Origin: Gloeobacter kilaueensis JS1
GTDB lineage: Bacteria > Cyanobacteriota > Cyanobacteriia > Gloeobacterales > Gloeobacteraceae
Assembly: GCF_000484535.1 (NCBI RefSeq)
Contig: NC_022600.1
Span: forward strand, 4,456,234-4,520,233
Length of the DNA stretch: 64,000 nt
Direction of reading: 5' to 3'
The notes beneath the pieces were generated by a model. It was not told the DNA's origin and made no database searches. It was given only the letters and a program-made list of their open reading frames with translations. Shown here piece by piece: positions 58,441 to 64,000 of the stretch; position 1 is the first letter of the stretch, and each line of letters begins with the position of its first letter. Made by a program: the position numbers and the translations under genes.

Positions 58441-58543
58441 TCGTCTAAGGCAAGTGTACAGACCGACAGTGCTGGCGGGGGTCAAGATGGCCCTCGCGGG
58501 ATTCTGTCGTGTTCGTTCCATGTCCACTTAGGAGAACCGAATC

Positions 58544-59305
58544 ATGGCAGTCTTGACAGGAGCTGTTGCATCCGATGACCTGGGCCTATACCTTTCGCCG
58601 GATAGTTCCCCGGACGAGGTGCAGACGGTCATTCGTGCCGTCTACAAGCAGGTTCTGGGTAATCCCCACCTGATGGAATCCGAGCGGCTGGTCGTGCCCG
58701 AATCGCAGCTCAAACGCGGCGAGATCTCCGTGCGCGAGTTCGTGCGCCTCGTGGCCAAATCCGATTTTTACCGGGCCCGGTTCTTCGAGAGTGCCGCTCC
58801 TTACCGCTTCGTCGAACTCAATTTCAAGCACCTCCTGGGCCGCGCTCCGCTCGATCAAGCCGAGGTCTCGAAGCACATTCGTCTGGCGGTCGAGCAGGGC
58901 TACGATGCGGAGATTGACAGCTACATCGACAGCGACGAATACCAGGATGCCTTTGGCGAGGACACTGTGCCTTATCCCCGCACCGTGAGCCAGACCGGAC
59001 AAAAGCAGGTGGGCTTCAACCGCCTGTCGCTTTTGTTGCGCGGCGGAGCCGAGGCAGACAAGGCGATCAAAGAGTCGCAGCTGGTCTACGCCCTCGCCAC
59101 CAACAGCACCAACAAGATCGAGCCGCCCCAGAACACCCGCCGCACCGATAAGTTATTCCGCATCGTCGTCTCCGGAGCAAAGTACACTGGCCGCCTGCGC
59201 CGCAGCACGGTCGAATATCTGGTGCCCGGCGATCACATGACTGCCCAGATCCAGCGCATCAACCGCACCAGCGGCACGATCGTCAGCATCACCGAGGTGC
59301 TCTGA
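58544..59305 (+). CDS. Rod linker, REP plus short CpcD-like tail (CpeC/CpeD type, copy 1)
   Basis: A 253-residue linker with a REP domain at about 22-175 ([32 protein letters not shown]). Its C-terminal CpcD-like domain (KLFRIVVSGAKYTG, TGTIVSITEV-type end) lacks the full CpcC spacing. Its size fits phycoerythrin-associated linkers CpeC or CpeD, but which phycobiliprotein it binds cannot be told by eye. AGGAGAA precedes the ATG. Confidence 0.87.
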   Translation: MAVLTGAVASDDLGLYLSPDSSPDEVQTVIRAVYKQVLGNPHLMESERLVVPESQLKRGEISVREFVRLVAKSDFYRARFFESAAPYRFVELNFKHLLGRAPLDQAEVSKHIRLAVEQGYDAEIDSYIDSDEYQDAFGEDTVPYPRTVSQTGQKQVGFNRLSLLLRGGAEADKAIKESQLVYALATNSTNKIEPPQNTRRTDKLFRIVVSGAKYTGRLRRSTVEYLVPGDHMTAQIQRINRTSGTIVSITEVL

Positions 59306-59366
59306 CAGCGGCCTGAATGCGCTGCTGTCGTTCGACTGCGTCCGTTTTTAATAAGGAGAAACCACC

Positions 59367-60128
59367 ATGTCACTTTGGGCTATCGATTCGCCGATCGTCG
59401 AGTTGCGTCCGAATGCTACCGAGGACGACCTGCAACTGGTGATCCGGGCGGTCTACAGGCAGGTTCTGGGCAACGAGCATCTGATGGAATCCGAGCGCCT
59501 CGATTCGGCAGAATCACTGCTGCGCAACGGCGATATCACCGTCAGCCAGTTCGTGCGCCTGGTCGCCAAATCCGATCTCTACCGCGCCCTGTTCTTTGAA
59601 TCGACCTCGCAGTACCGCTTTATCGAACTCAACTTCAAGCACCTGCTGGGCCGTGCTCCGATCGATCAAGCCGAGATCTCCCAGCACGTCCGCCTCTACA
59701 ACGACGAAGGCTACGACGCAGAGATCGACTCATACATCGACAGCGACGAGTACATCCAGAACTTTGGCGAAAATATCGTTCCTTACCCACGGGCAACCCG
59801 CAGCCAAATCGGTCTCTCGAACGTCGTCTTCAACCGGACCTTCGTCCTCGATCGCGGGGCGGCGAGCAGCGACGGCGGCAGCGACGCAAGGCTCATCGCC
59901 TCCCTCGCCGCCAACCTGCCCGTTGCGATCAAAGCTCCCGCTCCCGGCAGTGCCGCCGCCGGCAACACCGCCAAGCGCTTCCGTATCCAGGTCTCAAAGT
60001 CGAACGCCGGGCCTCGCGTGCGCTACAGCAACATCGAGTACGTCGTCAACTACGAGCAACTGTCGCACCAGGTACAGAACATTCACAAAGCTGGTGGTAC
60101 AATTGTCAGCATCTCCGAAGTAGCCTGA
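59367..60128 (+). CDS. Rod linker, REP plus short CpcD-like tail (CpeC/CpeD type, copy 2)
   Basis: A 253-residue paralogue of the preceding linker, the same length. REP is at about 12-165 ([32 protein letters not shown]), followed by an Ala/Pro-rich hinge and a CpcD-like end ([22 protein letters not shown]). A phycoerythrin rod linker is likely. AAGGAGAA precedes the ATG. Confidence 0.87.
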   Translation: MSLWAIDSPIVELRPNATEDDLQLVIRAVYRQVLGNEHLMESERLDSAESLLRNGDITVSQFVRLVAKSDLYRALFFESTSQYRFIELNFKHLLGRAPIDQAEISQHVRLYNDEGYDAEIDSYIDSDEYIQNFGENIVPYPRATRSQIGLSNVVFNRTFVLDRGAASSDGGSDARLIASLAANLPVAIKAPAPGSAAAGNTAKRFRIQVSKSNAGPRVRYSNIEYVVNYEQLSHQVQNIHKAGGTIVSISEVA

Positions 60129-60175
60129 CCAGCGGGGACCATTTCTTTGTTTTTCGAGCGAGAGGTGTTTTTCTT

Positions 60176-60403
60176 ATGTCTGGCATGGCAAACACCGGTG
60201 ACACGACGGCGAGCGATTACGCCAACCGTACCGTGCTGATCGAGGTGACCGGTCTGCAACAAAGCTGGCTGCGCACCAGCAACTCTACGGTCAAGGTGCC
60301 CTACAGTCGTCTGTCCCAGACGATCCAGCAGCTCAGCCGCCTGGGCGGCAAAGTTGCGAAGGTCACCCTCTATCCGTCAGGGGACAAACCGGCAGAATCA
60401 TAA
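60176..60403 (+). CDS. Stand-alone CpcD-like rod-capping protein (copy 1)
   Basis: A 75-residue protein that consists of a CpcD-type domain (TVLIEVTGLQQSW, STVKVPYSRLSQTIQQLSRLGGKVAKVTLY). Proteins of this size cap the distal ends of rods and limit rod length. The N-terminus has a short Ser/Thr-rich leader. Ribosome site GAGAGG. Confidence 0.8.
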   Translation: MSGMANTGDTTASDYANRTVLIEVTGLQQSWLRTSNSTVKVPYSRLSQTIQQLSRLGGKVAKVTLYPSGDKPAES

Positions 60404-60444
60404 ATAGAAGCGACGAACCTTGCTTCTAAGGGAGAACCGCATCC

Positions 60445-60657
60445 ATGTTCAACAACATCACAGCCAACAACGAGTGGGAACGCAAGGTATTCAAGGTTAG
60501 CGTCGCCCAGTTTCCGGCGGCGGATAGCCTCGATACCGACAACCTGAGCCAGAGCAACTACAGCGTCACCGTGCCGCTCGCCCGCCTGCTGCCCACGATG
60601 CAGGCGATTCGCAACAAAGGCGGCAAAGTGGTCTCCGTCGAGCCGGTAGTGACCTGA
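60445..60657 (+). CDS. cpcD: Stand-alone CpcD rod-capping protein (copy 2)
   Basis: A 70-residue CpcD-family protein (ERKVFKVSVAQFP, SNYSVTVPLARLLPTMQAIRNKGGKVVSVEPV). This matches the CpcD domain at the end of the CpcC linker in the same cluster ([10 protein letters not shown]...[12 protein letters not shown]). It follows AGGGAGAA and ends six bases before cpcE. Confidence 0.88.
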   Translation: MFNNITANNEWERKVFKVSVAQFPAADSLDTDNLSQSNYSVTVPLARLLPTMQAIRNKGGKVVSVEPVVT

Positions 60658-60663
60658 TAGGCG

Positions 60664-61407
60664 ATGTCGCTCATCACTCCAGATACCAGCCTCACCCTTG
60701 AGGAAGCGGTGGCCCAGCTGAGCGGCCCGGATACTAGCCAGCGGTACTACGCCGCCTGGTATCTGGGCTACCTCGAGGACCGGCGCGCCGTTCCGGCGCT
60801 CATCGCAGCGCTCGAAGACGAATCCGACCGCACCGAGCTGGGTGGTTACCCCCTGCGGCGCAAGGCGGCTGAATCCCTGGGCCGGATCGCCGACACCCGC
60901 GCCGTAGCAGCCCTCGTCGCCGTTCTCGCCTGCGAGGACTACTACGTGCGGGAGGCCGCTTGCTGGGCATTGGCCCGGATTAAGGACCGGCAGGCGACAC
61001 AGCCGCTTCTGGCTTTGCTGCGCGAGGGCGGCAACCAGCCCTACGAGGCGCTCATCGAGGCGTTGGGCGACCTGGGCGCTACTGCCGCCGAACCGCTCAT
61101 TCGGCCTTTTTTGCACAACGCTACCGGGCGGGTGCGCTACGCCGCTGCCCGCTCGCTCTTTCAGCTCACCGCTGAATCGGGTCTGATTGCGATCATCCTC
61201 GAAGGACTGGCGAGCGACGACAGTCACATCCGTCGGGGGGCTCTCTTCGATCTGGCCGACACCGGTCATCTGCCGGTCGCTCCCCACATCGTCGGAGCCG
61301 ATGTGACGACGACCCTCAAGCTGGTAGCACTCAAGCAACTGGTCGATGTCCAGGAGGACGAGCAGGAAGCGATGGCGGTGCTGCCTTTTATCGACTCGCT
61401 GCTTTGA
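60664..61407 (+). CDS. cpcE: Phycocyanobilin lyase subunit alpha (CpcE)
   Basis: A 247-residue HEAT-repeat protein with RYYAAWYLGYLEDRRAVPALIAALEDESDRTELGGYPLRRKAAESLGR-type N-terminal repeats, diagnostic of CpcE (only the character of the stretch is given). With CpcF it attaches phycocyanobilin to Cys84 of CpcA. It lies downstream of the linkers, the usual order cpcC-cpcD-cpcE-cpcF. Confidence 0.92.
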   Translation: MSLITPDTSLTLEEAVAQLSGPDTSQRYYAAWYLGYLEDRRAVPALIAALEDESDRTELGGYPLRRKAAESLGRIADTRAVAALVAVLACEDYYVREAACWALARIKDRQATQPLLALLREGGNQPYEALIEALGDLGATAAEPLIRPFLHNATGRVRYAAARSLFQLTAESGLIAIILEGLASDDSHIRRGALFDLADTGHLPVAPHIVGADVTTTLKLVALKQLVDVQEDEQEAMAVLPFIDSLL

Positions 61408-61420
61408 AGTGGCAGGGGCG

Positions 61421-61993
61421 ATGATAGGGAGTATGAAAACGTCCATCGAACCGCTGCTCGAACAGTTCGAGCGGCTCTCCAGCCCGGCTGAGTTGCTCTG
61501 TGTCGTCCGCGAGATTGCCAAAAGCGGCGATCCGGCTGGTGCCGGGCCACTGATTCGTGCCATCGGCTTCAACGACGCTGCCTTCCACGATGTCGCCGTC
61601 GATGGCCTGATTGCGGTGGGCGCACCGGCGGTCGAGCCGTTGCTCGCAAGCCTCGACGGCCTCGACTACGGTGCGCGCTACCGGGCTCTCAAGGCGCTCG
61701 TAGCCATAGGCGATCCGCGCGCCCGGCCCGCCTACGAGCACTGGCTCAAGGCAGACATCATTCCTGGTGTGCGCTGCATCTGCGTCAAAGGGCTGTCCCG
61801 CTATCCGGACACCGAGCCTTTTTTGTTGCAGGCGCTGCAGGACAGTGTCTGGGTGGTGCGCTACTACGCCATCCAGATGCTCGTCGAGCGCGGACTCACC
61901 CCCCAGACCCGCTCAGCCGTCGAGGCTCTGCGCACTGACCCGGAGCGGATCGTAAGGCTCAAACTGATCCAGGTGCTCGGCGCGTCGTCCTAG
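61421..61993 (+). CDS. cpcF: Phycocyanobilin lyase subunit beta (CpcF)
   Basis: A HEAT-repeat protein of about 190 residues (MKTSIEPLLEQFERLSS, GFNDAAFHDVAVDGLIAVGAPAVEPLL). It is the CpcE partner. The start may be ATG 61421 or ATG 61433; both have imperfect ribosome sites. It ends with a four-base overlap into the convergent PP2C gene. Confidence 0.88.
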   Translation: MIGSMKTSIEPLLEQFERLSSPAELLCVVREIAKSGDPAGAGPLIRAIGFNDAAFHDVAVDGLIAVGAPAVEPLLASLDGLDYGARYRALKALVAIGDPRARPAYEHWLKADIIPGVRCICVKGLSRYPDTEPFLLQALQDSVWVVRYYAIQMLVERGLTPQTRSAVEALRTDPERIVRLKLIQVLGASS

Positions 61994-64000
61994 GGCGTGC
62001 TCGAACTGGTCGGGGGCGGTGGGGTAGCCGCCGGGACTGGAGCGGCGACGGTCGGTCTGGCCGGTGGGGCTGGAACGGTTTCTACCGGAGCAGCGGTCGT
62101 TCCTGCCAGGCCAGTAGCGGGGACAGTCCGCTCCTGGAGAGGGTTTTCCGGCTGTTCCCCGGTGCGCCGCTGCTTGCGCCGCGACGACCTGGTAGTAGAC
62201 CCGTCGGTTGCCTTTGGCGGATCCGGTGACACCGTTGCCTGGTCGATCGTGGCAATCTCGCGATCGACGATCGTCGCGGCCTTGCGGGCGGCTTTTGCCG
62301 TAACGCCCTCGTCGAGCTTGAGCGTCGGCTCAGGGAGCGGAGCGGCCTGGGCTGCCACCTGGGGAAGCGGCGGTTTCGAGCTGCCCGTCGGCGCTGGCTC
62401 GGATTTTGGCTTGATCGAAGTTGGCGGTGCCTGTTTTGCTACCGGAGCCGGCTTCGGTGCCGGAGGCTGGACAGGCGTTTTGACAGCTGCAGCGATAGGC
62501 GGGGCACTGCGGGTTTCGGTAGCTGGGGCAGTAGGGCGCGCAGCGGAGATAACCCCCGGAGCAGGGGCGGTGGTCCGGCTCAGGCGCGGCAGCACAAAAA
62601 CAGCACCGGCGAGGACCGCCGCCATACTGCCGGCGGCGATGGGCAGCCAGGGTTTGGGCCGGGGGCGCTCGACGCTGAGGGGCTTTGGCGCAGGGGCAGC
62701 CACCGGCATCTCTGGAGGTGCTGCCGCTGCTACTGCCGGGATGGGCTCTGCCGGCTCGCTGCTTTTGGGTACGATCGTCTGGGGGCGCTCGGGCAGTTCG
62801 ACCGTCGGCAACTCAGGCTCTTTGACCGCACCGGGAACATACTTGAGCAAGACAAAAGTAATGTTGTCGTGGCCAAGTTCACGCAGGGCCAGTTCGATGA
62901 GCTTAGGTGCGGCGCTTGAGAGGTCTTGATCGAGGAAGGGCCGCAGAATGCTCTTCCAGTGGCGCTCGATCAGATCGCCGTCGCACAATCCGTCGCTGCA
63001 CAACAGCACCAGGCATTCTTCCGGCAGAACAAAGCTCTGGACGACGGGCTGGAGGGTGCCCTGGGGCATCAGGCCAAGTGCCTGGGTGAGAGTGCCACCG
63101 GTCGGGATCAAGGCGGCGGCGCTACTTGCGGCGTGGGCGCGGGAGATTTCTTTTTGGGTCAGGTCGTGATCGACGGTGAGCTGCTGGCAGTGCTTGCGGT
63201 TAATAAGATAGATGCGGCTATCGCCGACGTGGGCGACGTGCAGCAGGGCTCCGTCCTGGTAGCAGGCGACCACGGTTGTGCCCATCTTGCCGGTACCGGT
63301 GCGGCGCTGCTGCTGGTTGACCTCCCAGATCTGCAGGTTGGCTTTTTGGAGCGTCTCGATGAGCTGACTACGGATCTCGCGGGGCGTCAGTCCCTGGCTG
63401 GCCAGATTTTTGAGATCTTTTTCGAGGCTTTCGGTGGCCATGCGGCTTGCCACCTCGCCGCCGTCGTGACCACCCATCCCGTCGCAGACGATGGCAAAGC
63501 GCCCGCCCGGCTCGTAGGCAAAACAGTCTTCGTTGTTTTTGCGCCGCCGACCAACGTCGGTGGCAGCCGTCACTTCGGCGATGCGCCCCGAGGCAACCAG
63601 GATCGCAAGCGACTCGATCGCCTCAAGCAAATCGGAGGCGTTGCCGACCTGACCCGATTCGACAGCGACGATGAGCGAAGCGAGTACCGAGGAGAGGGGC
63701 TGCAGTGTGCGCCAGCAACCGACCAGATCGCTTAGAGTGACACTCTGCCCATCTGTGTCGCTTTTTAAATAAAACAGGCGAATCTGCCAGCCCTGCACGC
63801 CAATGTTGGTGGGCAAAAGCAGCGACGATGCCACTTTTTGAGCGACGCAGGGTTCCCAGAGCCTGACAATCTGAGCAAGCCAGCCTAGCTGCTGCAGCAC
63901 GTTCGCCTCGCGCCAGCCCTCGATCAAATTTTGCCAGGGCACTCCGTCATCGACCGGCACGTTGCTCAACAGCAGGCAGGGCTCACCGGGACCATTTAGA
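61990..64000 (-). CDS. PP2C-type serine/threonine phosphatase, N-terminus outside window
   Basis: The visible part is about 670 codons; the frame stays open to the window edge, so the true start is probably beyond it and the TTG at 63969 is not a convincing start. The PP2C motifs are present: the first acidic motif DVGRRRKNNED, CDGMGGHDGGE, HVGDSRIYLI, SDGLCDGD and GHDNITFVLL. After the catalytic domain come a Pro/Ala-rich stretch, one membrane helix (PWLPIAAGSMAAVLAGAVFVL) and a long Pro/Ala/Lys-rich tail. The N-terminal 130 residues resemble the cyanobacterial PP2C N-domain. It is convergent with cpcF. Confidence 0.88.
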   Translation of the reverse strand, partial: LNGPGEPCLLLSNVPVDDGVPWQNLIEGWREANVLQQLGWLAQIVRLWEPCVAQKVASSLLLPTNIGVQGWQIRLFYLKSDTDGQSVTLSDLVGCWRTLQPLSSVLASLIVAVESGQVGNASDLLEAIESLAILVASGRIAEVTAATDVGRRRKNNEDCFAYEPGGRFAIVCDGMGGHDGGEVASRMATESLEKDLKNLASQGLTPREIRSQLIETLQKANLQIWEVNQQQRRTGTGKMGTTVVACYQDGALLHVAHVGDSRIYLINRKHCQQLTVDHDLTQKEISRAHAASSAAALIPTGGTLTQALGLMPQGTLQPVVQSFVLPEECLVLLCSDGLCDGDLIERHWKSILRPFLDQDLSSAAPKLIELALRELGHDNITFVLLKYVPGAVKEPELPTVELPERPQTIVPKSSEPAEPIPAVAAAAPPEMPVAAPAPKPLSVERPRPKPWLPIAAGSMAAVLAGAVFVLPRLSRTTAPAPGVISAARPTAPATETRSAPPIAAAVKTPVQPPAPKPAPVAKQAPPTSIKPKSEPAPTGSSKPPLPQVAAQAAPLPEPTLKLDEGVTAKAARKAATIVDREIATIDQATVSPDPPKATDGSTTRSSRRKQRRTGEQPENPLQERTVPATGLAGTTAAPVETVPAPPARPTVAAPVPAATPPPPTSSSTP

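Overview
The window is chromosomal DNA from a GC-rich cyanobacterium and most resembles Gloeobacter. The main reasons are a dense phycocyanin/phycoerythrin gene cluster and a very large rod linker with three phycobilisome linker (REP) domains, an architecture known from Gloeobacter. No rRNA, tRNA, CRISPR array, complete insertion sequence or prophage was recognised.

Bases 1-12085 (minus strand) form one tightly packed carbon-metabolism operon. In transcription order it encodes a GH15 glucoamylase, a transaldolase/phosphoglucose isomerase fusion, Gnd, Zwf, a HAD phosphatase, class I fructose-bisphosphate aldolase, 6-phosphogluconolactonase, Rpe, RpiA and the start of an SDR dehydrogenase. This is almost the whole oxidative pentose phosphate pathway plus an enzyme that can feed it from glucan. 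lepA (12322-14130) follows divergently.

Bases 14160-19347 (minus) are an AT-richer island: an ABC permease, its ATPase, a pentapeptide-repeat protein and a 631-residue acidic protein with a C-terminal glycine zipper. A Uma2-like gene and a 490-base stretch without a clear gene follow. Bases 20799-40000 are ordinary housekeeping and accessory genes: prolyl aminopeptidase, holB, a GH13 enzyme, an adenosine deaminase relative, a ChaB-domain protein, a secreted peptidase-like hydrolase, a YnfA-type membrane protein, a carotenoid oxygenase, a radical SAM/PDZ protein, purD, an exosortase with a partner protein, a c-type cytochrome, a solute-binding protein, rplT, rpmI, a nucleotide-sugar epimerase and a methyltransferase.

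Bases 41220-61993 are a phycobilisome supercluster. It holds an ApcD-like allophycocyanin subunit, cpcBA, cpeR, cpeBA, cpeY and cpeZ, two CpcT-type and three CpcS-type lyases, pebA and pebB, the triple-REP linker, three single-REP rod linkers, two stand-alone CpcD-domain proteins and cpcE/cpcF. It also contains a separate three-gene unit with a divergent phycobiliprotein-like protein that keeps the bilin-binding cysteine. The cluster therefore covers bilin synthesis (PebA/PebB), attachment (lyases), rod proteins, rod linkers and a regulator. The allophycocyanin core (apcA, apcB, apcC, apcE, apcF), heme oxygenase and pcyA are not in the window. A PP2C phosphatase gene, cut by the window edge, closes the region.
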